From Bryobacterales bacterium (GTDB lineage Bacteria > Acidobacteriota > Terriglobia > Bryobacterales > Bryobacteraceae), in the NCBI GenBank assembly GCA_003170295.1, contig PNAJ01000103.1, positions 36,119 to 100,118 of the forward strand: 64,000 nucleotides of DNA, written 5' to 3'. Every line of letters starts with the position of its first letter. Position 1 is the stretch's first letter. Below are positions 8,540 through 17,093 of this stretch, piece after piece. The notes under the pieces were generated by a model that was not told the DNA's origin, did no database searches, and saw nothing but the letters and a program-made list of their open reading frames with translations. A program made the position numbers and the translations under genes.

Positions 8540-9693
8540 TCGATCCTCTATTATCCTGGCGCAAAGAATTTCCGATCCTCGATCGGACCGTGTACATGAT
8601 CAGCCACTCGCTCGGCGCGATGCCCCGCCGCACGCGCGACCGCTTGAATCAGTTCGCCGATGAATGGGACACGCGCGGCATCCGCGCCTGGGAAGAAGGC
8701 TGGTGGGAAATGCCCGTCACCGTCGGCAACCTGATCGGAAAAATTATCGGCGCGGGCGAAGGCGAAATCGTCATGCAGCAGAACGTTTCCATCTGCCAGC
8801 AGATCGTGCTTTCGTGCTTCGATTGGACGAAAACGCGAAACAAGATCGTCACGGATTCGATGAATTTCCCGTCGAATCTATATAATTATGGTCAATTAAG
8901 GGCTCGTCAAGCCATCATTCCGTCAAAAGATGGTCTTATAAGCCCTCTTAAGGAGATGCTGGAGGCCATTGACGAGGAGACCGCGCTCGTTTCCGTCTCC
9001 CACGTTCTGTTTCGCAGCTCCTTCATCCAGGACCTGGCCGCGCTCACGCGTCGCGCCCACGAAGTAGGGGCAAAGATAGTCGCGGATGTCTATCAATCCG
9101 CAGGGACAGTCCCCCTCAATGTGCGCGAATTGGGAGTCGATTTCGCGGTCGGCGGATCGGTGAAATGGCTGCTCGGTGGACCCGGCGCGGGATTTATTTA
9201 CGTTCGCCGGGATTTGTGGCCCTCGCTCGAGCCGCGCATGACCGGCTGGGCCGCCCATCGCAACCCGTTTTCCTTCGCACCCGAACACGATTACGACCCT
9301 GGAATCAATCGTTTCCTGAACGGAACGCCGAATGTCCCCGCGATGTATTCGGCCATGTCCGGTTATGAAATTATCGGCGAAATTGGCGTCGATGCGATTC
9401 GAAAAAAATCCATGCGCCAGACCGCGCGGCTCATCGAACTCGCTGAAGAAGCGGGCTTTCGCATCAACTCACCGCGCGATCCCAACCAGCGCGGAGGCAC
9501 CGTGGTGATTGATGTTCCCAACGGTTACGAAATCGCCCAGGAGCTTGGCCGGCGCGATTATTTGGTCGATTATCGCCCGGGCGCGGGCATTCGCGTGGCT
9601 CCGCATTTTTATTCGACGGACGAGGAGTTGGATTTAGTAATCCGCGAGATTAAGAGCCTTTCGGCGACGCCATCTCTACGGCCGAAGTCCTGA
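8536..9693 (+). CDS. class V aminotransferase (kynureninase/cysteine desulfurase-like fold)
   Basis: A 385-residue PLP enzyme. Recognisable parts are the N-terminal FPILDRTVYMISHSLGAMP, the PLP-lysine region GGSVKWLLGGPGAGF (about K210) and the C-terminal RVAPHFYSTDEEL. The family includes kynureninases, cysteine desulfurases and isopenicillin-epimerase-like enzymes. The sequence resembles the kynureninase-like branch, but the substrate is not assigned. The GTG at 8536 is chosen because it overlaps the SDR stop by four bases. The longer frame to 8266 only shadows the SDR gene. The 3' end overlaps the convergent zinc-ribbon gene by 44 bases. Confidence 0.85.
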   Translation: MIDPLLSWRKEFPILDRTVYMISHSLGAMPRRTRDRLNQFADEWDTRGIRAWEEGWWEMPVTVGNLIGKIIGAGEGEIVMQQNVSICQQIVLSCFDWTKTRNKIVTDSMNFPSNLYNYGQLRARQAIIPSKDGLISPLKEMLEAIDEETALVSVSHVLFRSSFIQDLAALTRRAHEVGAKIVADVYQSAGTVPLNVRELGVDFAVGGSVKWLLGGPGAGFIYVRRDLWPSLEPRMTGWAAHRNPFSFAPEHDYDPGINRFLNGTPNVPAMYSAMSGYEIIGEIGVDAIRKKSMRQTARLIELAEEAGFRINSPRDPNQRGGTVVIDVPNGYEIAQELGRRDYLVDYRPGAGIRVAPHFYSTDEELDLVIREIKSLSATPSLRPKS

Positions 9694-9982
9694 CAAAGTG
9701 CAGAATCACGGTCGCCGCCGCGCATTTGTAGAACGATGGGCCGAAGTCTGTAAAGATCGAAGCGATCGTCAACCCGAGGCACAGCAAGAACAGGATCGTC
9801 AACGCGAGGCGGACGCGCTCCAAGTTGACCTCGCGTTTACTCTTTTCCTGAGTCACGGGCATCTCGCAGGTGAAACACTTCGTTTCGCCTTTACACAGAC
9901 GTCCTCCACAATTCAAACAGGCTGGCATATCTTTCGAGTCTAGCCCGGGCGCAACCCGCGAGCCATCGGGCATTCGCCTCAT
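9650..9982 (-). CDS. small zinc-ribbon membrane protein, hypothetical
   Basis: A 110-residue protein with a cysteine-rich head (CLNC-X4-C-X5-CFTC, residues 22-39), probably a zinc ribbon, and two hydrophobic segments (LALTILFLLCLGLTIASIF and CAAATVILHFV). No named family is recognised. The ATG at 9982 overlaps the stop of the S9 peptidase (ATGA), which favours this start. ATG 9928, just before the ribbon, is the alternative. The last 44 bases are antisense to the aminotransferase end. Confidence 0.65.
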   Translation of the reverse strand: MRRMPDGSRVAPGLDSKDMPACLNCGGRLCKGETKCFTCEMPVTQEKSKREVNLERVRLALTILFLLCLGLTIASIFTDFGPSFYKCAAATVILHFVRTSAVEMASPKGS

Positions 9983-12363
9983 TTTTGCTTCAGGTTGGTC
10001 TCGAAAAGGGAATAGATTCGCTTATACTCGTCGGCCCAGCTCGACGGCTGCACGAATCCATGATCCTCCACCGGATAGGGCGCGATCGACCAATTCTCCT
10101 TGTGCAGTTCGATGAGCCGTTGGACCAGACGAACCGAGTCCTGGAAAAACACATTCGTATCGACCATGCCATGGCAGATCAATAGCGCGCCTTTCAATCC
10201 GTCGGCAAAATAAATCGGCGACGATTTTTTATACGCCTCGTCGTCTTTTTGCGGCAAATTGAGAATATTCGCCGTATAGCCGTGGTTGTAATGGGCCCAA
10301 TCGGTCACCGGACGCAACGCGGCCCCGGCGGCGAATGTATCGGGCGCGGTAAACATAGCCATCAGCGTGATGAATCCTCCGTAACTGCCTCCGTAGAGTC
10401 CGATGCGCTTCGGGCCCACTCCATATTGCGAGACGATGAACTTCGCCGCATCGACGTGATCGTCCAGATCCTTGCCGCCCATGTGCCGATAAATCGCGGT
10501 ACGCCAATCGCGCCCGTACCCGGCGGAGCCGCGGTAATCGATATCGATTACCAGATAACCGTGCTCCATCAAAAAGTGATTGAACATGTATTCGCGCTCA
10601 TACTGCGACCACCAGTGGTGCACGTTCTGCAAATACCCCGCGCCATGGACGAAAATCACCGCGGGTCCGCCCTTCTTGAACTTCGCCGGCTTGTACAGAC
10701 GCGCCGGGACTTTTACGCCGTCGCGCGCCGGGATCTCGACAATCGGAACGTCCAGCCATTTGTAGTCCCAAAACTCGGGCGCGGGCGAGGACGTGACCTT
10801 CTTGCCGTCGACAAAAAGCTCAGGCGGTTTGTTGGTGTAGGAATAAATGTCGGCGAATGCTTTCTCATCCGGTGCAAGCGTGACGCGATGATTGCCCGGT
10901 TCTTTCGTGAGTTGCTTGCGCGCCCCGCCATCGACGTTCATGGAATAGAAGTGACGATCGAAAGGACTCACTTCCGTCGACGTAAAGAAAAATGTGTTGC
11001 CGTCCTGCGATAACTCGACGCCGCTCACCTCGAACTTACCGGCCACCAGGGGCTTCGGATCGCCGCCATCGTAGGAAAGTTTGAAAAGATTCGAGTAGCC
11101 GTCTTTCTCGCTCAGGAAATAGATTTCGTCGCTGTGCTTCAGCCACCCAGCGCTCCCGCCCGCGAATGGGCCGCCTCCCATGAGCCACGCGTCGTCATGT
11201 TCAGTGAACAGCGTGCGGGTCTTTCCAGTAGCCGCATCGAGCGCGAGAATCCAACGGTCCTTATTATCCGTGGCGCGAGCGATGAGAAACGCCTTCGTGC
11301 CCGCCTCATTCCAGACCGGCGCCTGCAGTTGAACCTCGCGAGTCCCGAGCCCCGCATCGATCCACTTCACTTCGCCCGTCGCGACATCGAGGATTGCCGC
11401 ACTTTGCTTCGACTGCGGCTCGCCGACATTCGAGTGCCCGGCGATGTCCTCCGTGTATGCCGATTCCGTGACGTAATTCGGCACGTTCTCCGCCTTCACG
11501 CCGTTCGCGGTCTCCGCGACCATCGCGATCAGGCATTTGCCGTCGGGACACATCTCCAGACGCCCCGCAGTCTGGCGAGCCAGCAACTGGAACGGCTTTC
11601 GCGCGACCGGCTCGTCCTTTTTGCGCTTCGCTTCCGCCTCTTCCCGTGCCGCGGCTCGCTCCTTCACCGCAAGGATTAGATCGAGCTCCTGCTTCTTGAG
11701 AAACTCCTGACTATCGGTCCCCTTCACAGGGGCCGCTGCGGCTGCGGGAGGCGCTCCACCACCGCCCCGTCCGCCGCGTCCGCCGCCTCGTCCACCAGCC
11801 GGTGCTGGAGCCGCCGCGCCCTCAGCCGCAGCCGCGCGAATGTCCGTCAATTGTTCGAGCAGGCCGGTATCGAGCGACATCACATAGAGATTCCCTCCGC
11901 GCAGAAACGTCACCCGCTTTTCGTCGGGCGTGAACTGCGGATTCGTCTCGATCTCGGTAGTCTTCGTCACCTGCCGCTTCGTTCCAGTCGAAAGATCGTA
12001 AACGAAAATATCGCCGCTCTCCGCATAGACGAGCCTTTTGCGGTCCTTCGTCCGGCTGCCAAAGGAGGGCGGGAGATTCTTTGTTTCTTCCTCGCTCAAC
12101 TTGCGTAAACCTGACCCGTCGCGATTCACGACATACGTATCGCTCGGCTTCACGCGCGGCTCATTGGCCTGCTTCCATTGAAAATAGACCCGCTGCCCGT
12201 CGCTCGACCAGCGCGGCGCGGCAGGCTCGTTGCCGTACAACTCCGGCCCTCGCATGATGTTGTCGATGGTAAGCGCGAACCTCTTCTGCGCTGTGATCTG
12301 CGAACTCTGCCCCAGCAAGAGGGTGAAGATGAGAACCGCGATGAGGATGCGTTGTTTGGGCAT
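9979..12363 (-). CDS. secreted S9-family prolyl oligopeptidase (acylaminoacyl-peptidase type)
   Basis: A 794-residue exported serine peptidase. A signal peptide (ILIAVLIFTLLLG) leads into a WD40-like/TolB-type beta-propeller. An Ala/Gly/Arg-rich low-complexity stretch follows near residues 180-210, with a charged helix after it. The C-terminal alpha/beta hydrolase domain has nucleophile GGSYGGF (about S660), Asp in HGMVDTNV (about 735) and His in VEDHGF (about 767). It is expected to cleave peptides outside the cytoplasm. ATG 12363 is chosen for the signal peptide. It is translationally coupled to the small zinc-ribbon gene downstream. Confidence 0.9.
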   Translation of the reverse strand: MPKQRILIAVLIFTLLLGQSSQITAQKRFALTIDNIMRGPELYGNEPAAPRWSSDGQRVYFQWKQANEPRVKPSDTYVVNRDGSGLRKLSEEETKNLPPSFGSRTKDRKRLVYAESGDIFVYDLSTGTKRQVTKTTEIETNPQFTPDEKRVTFLRGGNLYVMSLDTGLLEQLTDIRAAAAEGAAAPAPAGGRGGGRGGRGGGGAPPAAAAAPVKGTDSQEFLKKQELDLILAVKERAAAREEAEAKRKKDEPVARKPFQLLARQTAGRLEMCPDGKCLIAMVAETANGVKAENVPNYVTESAYTEDIAGHSNVGEPQSKQSAAILDVATGEVKWIDAGLGTREVQLQAPVWNEAGTKAFLIARATDNKDRWILALDAATGKTRTLFTEHDDAWLMGGGPFAGGSAGWLKHSDEIYFLSEKDGYSNLFKLSYDGGDPKPLVAGKFEVSGVELSQDGNTFFFTSTEVSPFDRHFYSMNVDGGARKQLTKEPGNHRVTLAPDEKAFADIYSYTNKPPELFVDGKKVTSSPAPEFWDYKWLDVPIVEIPARDGVKVPARLYKPAKFKKGGPAVIFVHGAGYLQNVHHWWSQYEREYMFNHFLMEHGYLVIDIDYRGSAGYGRDWRTAIYRHMGGKDLDDHVDAAKFIVSQYGVGPKRIGLYGGSYGGFITLMAMFTAPDTFAAGAALRPVTDWAHYNHGYTANILNLPQKDDEAYKKSSPIYFADGLKGALLICHGMVDTNVFFQDSVRLVQRLIELHKENWSIAPYPVEDHGFVQPSSWADEYKRIYSLFETNLKQK

Positions 12364-12442
12364 AACTTGTGATTCTAGCAACTCCGAGTCTGTCCCCTCC
12401 CTGACGGTCAGGGTTCGGTGCGGGAGATCGCGATGGTCCCGG

Positions 12443-12472
12443 GGCGGCGACACAAGTGTCGACGCTGTACGA
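12443..12472 (+). repeat. interspersed repeat, family R2 (partial copy)
   Basis: GGCGGCGACACAAGTGTCGA and the following CGCTG match the left half of the R2 element seen at 39950-39996. The right half (CACGCCTGGAGGCG) is missing or diverged. The GACAC..GTGTC arms are palindromic. Confidence 0.55.
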
Positions 12473-12513
12473 ACGAGTGTTTCCCTGCCCATCGGTTGGG
12501 GATGAAGACGCCA

Positions 12514-12544
12514 GAAGAGCCGCCTAAAAGGGCGGCTGCCGCCA
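12514..12544 (+). repeat. 31-bp interspersed repeat, family R3 (intergenic copy)
   Basis: It starts GAAGAGCCGCCTAAAAGGGC and ends GGCTGCCGCCA, and matches 6424-6454 (other strand) with one mismatch. It lies in the 257-base gap between the S9 peptidase and the class I/II aminotransferase. That gap also holds the partial R2 copy, and I see no gene in it. Confidence 0.75.
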
Positions 12545-12620
12545 GAATTTGCGGCCCCACAAGCGCATGGCGGAGTGTTTCCGTGGGGTGTGCGAGCTAC
12601 AATTGCAGGCGGGCTGGTTT

Positions 12621-13742
12621 CTATCCGATCTCTTCCAGCAATCGCCGCAGCCCTTCCTCGAAAACATCCGGCGGCGTCAGCAGACTCACAACCAGAAACG
12701 CCTCCGAGTCGAAGTCGAAATAGTATCCCGGCTGCACCAGAACATCGCGACGATCGAGCAACGCGATCGCCCACTCTTCTTCGCTTCTTGTGCGCGGGAC
12801 TTGGAGGACCGCCGACCATCCGCCTTCGACATGCAGGGGACGCGCTGCGGATTTTCCAGTCATTCGCCGCAGCAGAGCGAGATTGGCACGCGTTCGGTCC
12901 AAAATCTGCCCGCGCACCGCGACCGCTGCATCGAGCAGGCGCGGCAACGCGATCTGCACCGGCGTCGCAACCGATAAATAGGTATCCGCGATGAGTTCCA
13001 ACCGGTCGAGGGCCTCTTCATGCCCAGGACCACTCGCGACGATCCAGCCGAGCTTAATCTGCGGCAGGCCCGCGATCTTGGACAATCCGCTCATCGAAAA
13101 CGCGGGCGCCTCTGGCGCCTTTGTTAGGGACCGTACGCGCGAGTCGTCGGGCAGGAATGCATAGTCGGAGAACACTTCGTCCGAAAGAATTGGAATGCCG
13201 AGCCGCTCCAGCCTCGCCCATTCTTCCCGCTTCAGAAAAGATCCCGTCGGATTGTTCGGATTTACTACGACGATGGCCCTGGTCCGCGGAGTAATCGCGC
13301 GCTCCAGCGCATCGAAATCGATATGCCAAGCGCCGTCATAACGCAGAGGATATTGCACCACGCGCACCGATTCGAGGCCCGCGAGAAACTCAAATAGCGG
13401 ATACGACGGCCGCGGTGAAAGAATTTCGTCGCCCGGATCGCATAGCAATTTGAACAGATACGAGTACGCTTCGCTGGTCGACGCTGTGAGTAAAATTCGC
13501 GACGCCGGAACGTCGCCGTAGTACTTCGCGACCGCTTCTCTCGCCGAGAGCAACCCTCTTGGCTCCGGGTCATATCGCAGCGCGTGAGCGTCAGCCAACG
13601 CGCCGAGGATTTCCTCGCGAGGATAATTCAATCCGGCGTGCATTGGATTCGATTCGGTCAGATCGAGCACCCGCTGCTTCGATTTGAGCAGCGCCGACAG
13701 CCGATTTGTTTCGAGATTCCAATCGAGCCGCGAAGAAAACAC
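12621..13742 (-). CDS. class I/II PLP-dependent aminotransferase
   Basis: A 373-residue fold-type I aminotransferase. Motifs are DLTESNPMHAG near the N-terminus, VNPNNPTGSF (Asn-Pro-X-X-Pro-Thr-Gly), DEVFSDYAF (PLP pyridine Asp) and the Schiff-base lysine in SGLSKIAGLPQIKLGW (about K222). It is cytoplasmic and probably transaminates amino acids such as alanine or aspartate, but the exact substrate is not assigned. The start is GTG at 13742 (VFSSRLDWNLETNRLS), and no earlier start shows family-like sequence. The gene stands alone between two repeat-containing gaps. Confidence 0.88.
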   Translation of the reverse strand: MFSSRLDWNLETNRLSALLKSKQRVLDLTESNPMHAGLNYPREEILGALADAHALRYDPEPRGLLSAREAVAKYYGDVPASRILLTASTSEAYSYLFKLLCDPGDEILSPRPSYPLFEFLAGLESVRVVQYPLRYDGAWHIDFDALERAITPRTRAIVVVNPNNPTGSFLKREEWARLERLGIPILSDEVFSDYAFLPDDSRVRSLTKAPEAPAFSMSGLSKIAGLPQIKLGWIVASGPGHEEALDRLELIADTYLSVATPVQIALPRLLDAAVAVRGQILDRTRANLALLRRMTGKSAARPLHVEGGWSAVLQVPRTRSEEEWAIALLDRRDVLVQPGYYFDFDSEAFLVVSLLTPPDVFEEGLRRLLEEIG

Positions 13743-14099
13743 GCGATTAGATTAGCAGTTTCTCGCTCGTCTTCAGTCAGTTGCGTGTTCCGATCGCACG
13801 CGTTTCAGCAAGCTTGCACGATTATATGGACAAGAGATCGGTCATTTCGTCGTATTCCGATCCGCTACCCGAGAGGGTGCGCATCGCCATTCGGCTACAA
13901 TGCGATGTCCCACGCCATGAGCTTCTAGCGGCCTGTCTCACCGAGATCGGTACTGTCTACGTCGACACGACTCTCGACGCGGCACGCCTGGAGGCGTGCG
14001 CCACAGCCACAAGCCTTGGCGGCAATTGCGACAGGGGGACCGGCGGCAAGAGGGTCACGCTGAGACAAGCCTCTTAGGTCTCGCCCGACGGCGGCAGAT
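13743..14099. other. 357-base intergenic region with an R2 repeat
   Basis: There is no convincing gene here. A plus-strand frame at 13781-14077 (98 codons) exists, but about half of it is the R2 repeat and the rest shows no known motif. The strand is also opposite to both neighbours. Confidence 0.5.
13961..14006 (+). repeat. interspersed repeat, family R2
   Basis: Contains GTCGACACGA, TCGACGC and GCACGCCTGGAGGCGTGCGC followed by CACA. The last block is itself a palindrome (GCACGCC/GGCGTGC). It matches copies at 32252-32300 (minus) and 39950-39996. Confidence 0.75.
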
Positions 14100-15716
14100 T
14101 TATTCAATCCCTGCTTGCTTCAGCAGCTCCAAAAACTGGCGCTCGGTGCGCATGTCGATGGCCTCGGCTACCAGCTTCCCTTCCGCATCGAAAATGAAAC
14201 TCTTGGGAATACCTTCCACGCCGAAAGCTTCGTTCACCTTGCGGCCGGGATCGAGCAACACGGGGAATGTGTAGTGCTGCTTTGCTAAAAACCCGGCGAC
14301 GGTGTCGCGATCTTCATCCGAGACCGCGAGAACGACGAGTCCTTTTTTCTCGAACCGGCGATGGAGCGTCTCCATGTCGGGCATTTCCTTGCGGCACGGC
14401 GGACACCAAGTCGCCCAAAAATTCAGCAGCACGATTTTTCCGCGCAGCGCGTCGAGCGAGTAGGTTTTGCCATCCATCGAGGTCAGGGTGAACGCTGCTT
14501 TCTGATGGATGCGCTCGCGCAGTGCGAGAACGGCGTCCGCGGCATCGAGCGAAGGATCGGAAAACGGGGACCGCGCGTGCTCATACCGTATTAAAGCTGC
14601 CAACTCCACGTAAACGCGGGCAGGAGGAGCATCTTCTTGAATCCCCTGCCCCAGCACTGCGGCAACCGCGTTCATTGCTTCCTTGCCGTTATCGCCTTCC
14701 GTGGCTAGATTCGCGAGGCTGCTCGCCCATCCGGATTTCGAGCCCTTCGGCAATGCTTGAATGGCGTGCGCCAACTCGATCACCGTCTGAATGCGCTCGG
14801 CATCCGGGAGGCTGCGGATTTTTCCCATGCGCCCCGAAATCGCCTGCTCCGCCGATGGAGCGCTTGTCGTGGGCGCGACACGCGCCGCCGCTCCAATAGT
14901 GAGGGGACCGGTAGCATCCCAGCGCGCCAGCGTATCCTTGTACTTCTCGACTCGATCGGGCGCAAGCGCGCGCAGGCGGACGCCGGCCGCGACCAGCAGA
15001 GTGTCACGCGAATTCGTCGTCGAGCCTTCGACTGAACCGATTTTGAACTTCGCGCTGAGAACCGGCGTGGCATCTTTTCCGTAATCCTGAGCGGACACGA
15101 TTTTGAGAATGCGATCGTATACATCCGCGGCCATTTCGGGAGCAATCGGAGCGATGGCCGCCGCGCAGTTCGTGACGCCAAAAAGCTCGTAAGGCTTCAG
15201 GGCGTCAAATGACAATGCGCTCAGAAAATCGGCGAACAGGCTTTTCGCGTCATCAGGGCTCTCTGCCGCCAACCTCTTGAACAACGGTGCGATACCGGTC
15301 GGCGGCTTACCCTTTTTGAATGACGCGCGATAGACAGGCACAGCCTGACGCATCTGATTCGAGCGCATCAATGCGTCGGCGACGATAAAATCCGAGCCTG
15401 GTTTCAGATGCGGCAGCAGAGCGATCGTCGCCTCCGGCGCCAACGGTGCGAGCGCAGACAACAATCGCGGATCAATCGAATCGCGCGTACGGACGTCTTC
15501 GAGGGCCGCGCGCGCGAATTTATCCGCGATCTCCGGGTAGCGGTCCTTCAGCGCCTGCGCCGCAAGGATTCGAAACTCGGGACGCAGAGCTGGTGTTGAT
15601 TGAGATGCGAGTTGTTCGACGCGTGCGGCCGCCTGGCCCACCGTGTCAGCATCGCGGGCTCCCCATGCGAACGTGGCACCCACGAGAACGAAGATCGGAA
15701 ATCGCCAGAATCTCAT
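14100..15716 (-). CDS. exported protein with C-terminal TlpA-like thioredoxin domain
   Basis: A 538-residue exported protein. After a signal segment (PIFVLVGATFAWG), residues of roughly 20-400 are alpha-helical, Ala-rich and repeat-like with no recognised domain. The C-terminal 130 residues are a TlpA/ResA-type domain with KIVLLNFWATWCPPC (about C438/C441), LAVSDED and VEGIPKSFIFD (cis-Pro). This type of domain reduces disulfides outside the cytoplasm. The large unassigned N-terminal part may be the partner-binding region. The frame runs upstream to 15842 through repeat DNA, so ATG 15716 with its signal peptide is chosen. Confidence 0.82.
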   Translation of the reverse strand: MRFWRFPIFVLVGATFAWGARDADTVGQAAARVEQLASQSTPALRPEFRILAAQALKDRYPEIADKFARAALEDVRTRDSIDPRLLSALAPLAPEATIALLPHLKPGSDFIVADALMRSNQMRQAVPVYRASFKKGKPPTGIAPLFKRLAAESPDDAKSLFADFLSALSFDALKPYELFGVTNCAAAIAPIAPEMAADVYDRILKIVSAQDYGKDATPVLSAKFKIGSVEGSTTNSRDTLLVAAGVRLRALAPDRVEKYKDTLARWDATGPLTIGAAARVAPTTSAPSAEQAISGRMGKIRSLPDAERIQTVIELAHAIQALPKGSKSGWASSLANLATEGDNGKEAMNAVAAVLGQGIQEDAPPARVYVELAALIRYEHARSPFSDPSLDAADAVLALRERIHQKAAFTLTSMDGKTYSLDALRGKIVLLNFWATWCPPCRKEMPDMETLHRRFEKKGLVVLAVSDEDRDTVAGFLAKQHYTFPVLLDPGRKVNEAFGVEGIPKSFIFDAEGKLVAEAIDMRTERQFLELLKQAGIE

Positions 15717-15759
15717 GATTTCGAGTATATCCGCTAGGTTTGGTCGACGTAAGCGATAG

Positions 15760-15898
15760 GTCTGACTCTGAAGTCCGAGACATAAATCGAGGTGGGCCGG
15801 ACGCACTCGTCCGCGCTGGACCGCCTGGTCCGGCTCTGCCAACGCACTCAGAGAGGCCGACGAGGGCGTCGGCCGCGGTCCAGGGGGACCGCCCCACG
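15760..15898. repeat. composite GC-rich palindromic repeat, family R1 (double copy)
   Basis: The left block is TCTGACTCTGAAGTCCGAGA followed by CATAA. Then come two inverted GGxCGGAC/GTCCGxCC arms and GGCCGACGAGGGCGTCGGCC, ending GGGGGACCGCCCCAC. The left block recurs inverted at 63820-63849. The 370-base gap 15717-16086 between divergent genes is otherwise empty as far as I can see. Confidence 0.8.
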
Positions 15899-16086
15899 TT
15901 CTAAGTCACGACACTAGATGCCGCTTGCAATTATGACAGCGGAAGATGTACGGATACCGCGCCGGCAATCTCGGCGCCGAATTTCTCGGCGACCGATCCA
16001 TCCGCGATCGACTCAGGATGATCCTTGAATATCGGAAGCGAGCATATCAGCCTCCATCGTTCGCTACAATTCATAGAACCACCGAA

Positions 16087-16548
16087 ATGACACTTGTACA
16101 AGCTCCCCGCATCGATCCTCGATATGCCTGCTTCGATATCGTGATCCGGCGTTCCAAAATTCACCGCTATGGCGTCTACGCGAATCAGCGGATCCCCGGC
16201 CATCGTAAAGTGATCGAGTACACCGGCATGCGCCTCAATCGAAAAGATGCGGCGGCGGTGGAAAGCGGCGAATACACGTATCTGTTCGCGGTAGACAACT
16301 ACTGGACTCTCGACGGCGCGCGCGGCGGGAGTGGCGCGGAGATCATCAATCACAGTTGCGACCCCAACCTGATCAGCCGCGTGATGAAGGGCCATGTCCT
16401 CTATATGAGCCTCCGCACGATCAAACCAAGAGAGGAACTCACCATCGACTACAACTTTGCGGACCTCAAGGAGACTACCGCGTGCTCCTGCGGCGCCGAG
16501 GCATGCCGCGGCACGATCGAAAAGCGCAAGAAGCGAAAGAAAAAATGA
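16087..16548 (+). CDS. small SET-domain protein (putative lysine methyltransferase)
   Basis: A 153-residue protein that is nearly all SET domain. It has RRSKIHRYGVYANQRIPGHRKVIEYTG at the start, the cofactor/knot motif INHSCDPN (about residues 87-94), ELTIDYNF, and a post-SET cysteine group CSCGAEACRG (about residues 134-143). SET proteins transfer methyl from S-adenosylmethionine to lysines. Bacterial targets are mostly unknown. ATG 16087 is chosen. Its stop overlaps the cytochrome P460 start (ATGA), so the two are co-translated. The C-terminus is a run of Lys/Arg. Confidence 0.88.
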   Translation: MTLVQAPRIDPRYACFDIVIRRSKIHRYGVYANQRIPGHRKVIEYTGMRLNRKDAAAVESGEYTYLFAVDNYWTLDGARGGSGAEIINHSCDPNLISRVMKGHVLYMSLRTIKPREELTIDYNFADLKETTACSCGAEACRGTIEKRKKRKKK

Positions 16549-17093
16549 TCTTAAAGCGAATTTTTCTCCTTATGGCCGCGGTTTCAATGCTCGGCGCTCA
16601 GGACGATCCTCAATATACCAACGACGGCATGATGCGACTGCCCGCGAATTATCGCGAATGGGTTTTCTTAAGCTCCGGGCTCGCCATGACGTACGGACCG
16701 GCCGGACAGACGAACGCCCAGGGCAATCCGCGATTCGATAACGTGTTCGTGTCGCCAGCCGCTTACAAATCGTTTTTGAAAACCGGCACATGGCCGGATA
16801 AAACCACGATGGTCCTGGAAATTCGGGATTCCGATAGCCATGTGTCCATCAACACCGGTGGACGGGTGCAAACCAGCCTCGCCGCCATCGAGGTTCATGT
16901 GAAGGATATGGCTCGCTTCAAAGGTGGCTGGGCTTTTTTCGGGTTTGACAAGTCCGACAAGGCGAAGCTGATTCCGGCGTCGGCTAATTGTTACTCCTGC
17001 CATGCCGAGCACGGCGCGGTGGATACCACGTTCGTCCAGTTCTATCCCACGCTGATCGACATCGCGAAGCAAAAGGGCACACTCAAACCGTAG
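16545..17093 (+). CDS. cytochrome P460-family protein
   Basis: A 182-residue exported c-type haem protein. A signal peptide (IFLLMAAVSMLGA) leads into a P460 domain with ANYREWVFLSSGLAM near the start, a central beta-rich region, and the haem motif CYSCH (C149/C152/H153). Family members bind a lysine-crosslinked haem and oxidise hydroxylamine or bind NO, but many soil homologues are uncharacterised. Start ATG 16545 overlaps the SET stop by four bases. The 3' end overlaps the convergent formylglycine enzyme by 11 bases. Confidence 0.87.
   Translation: MILKRIFLLMAAVSMLGAQDDPQYTNDGMMRLPANYREWVFLSSGLAMTYGPAGQTNAQGNPRFDNVFVSPAAYKSFLKTGTWPDKTTMVLEIRDSDSHVSINTGGRVQTSLAAIEVHVKDMARFKGGWAFFGFDKSDKAKLIPASANCYSCHAEHGAVDTTFVQFYPTLIDIAKQKGTLKP

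Noticed and set aside
13930..13944. GGCCTGTCTCACCGA resembles GGCCTGTCTCAGCGA at 63979-63993
   Set aside because: The match is only 15 bases (one mismatch) and neighbouring bases differ, so chance cannot be excluded.
13781..14077. 98-codon plus-strand frame between the aminotransferase and TlpA-like genes
   Set aside because: Its second half is the R2 repeat, and no ribosome site or family pattern supports it.
15760..15898. R1 repeats as integron attC sites or CRISPR repeats
   Set aside because: No GTTRRRY/RYYYAAC core, no integrase, no regular spacers and no cas genes in the window.
15931..16395. Minus-strand frame opposite the SET gene
   Set aside because: The SET frame has the NHSCDPN and post-SET motifs. 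The opposite frame has none.
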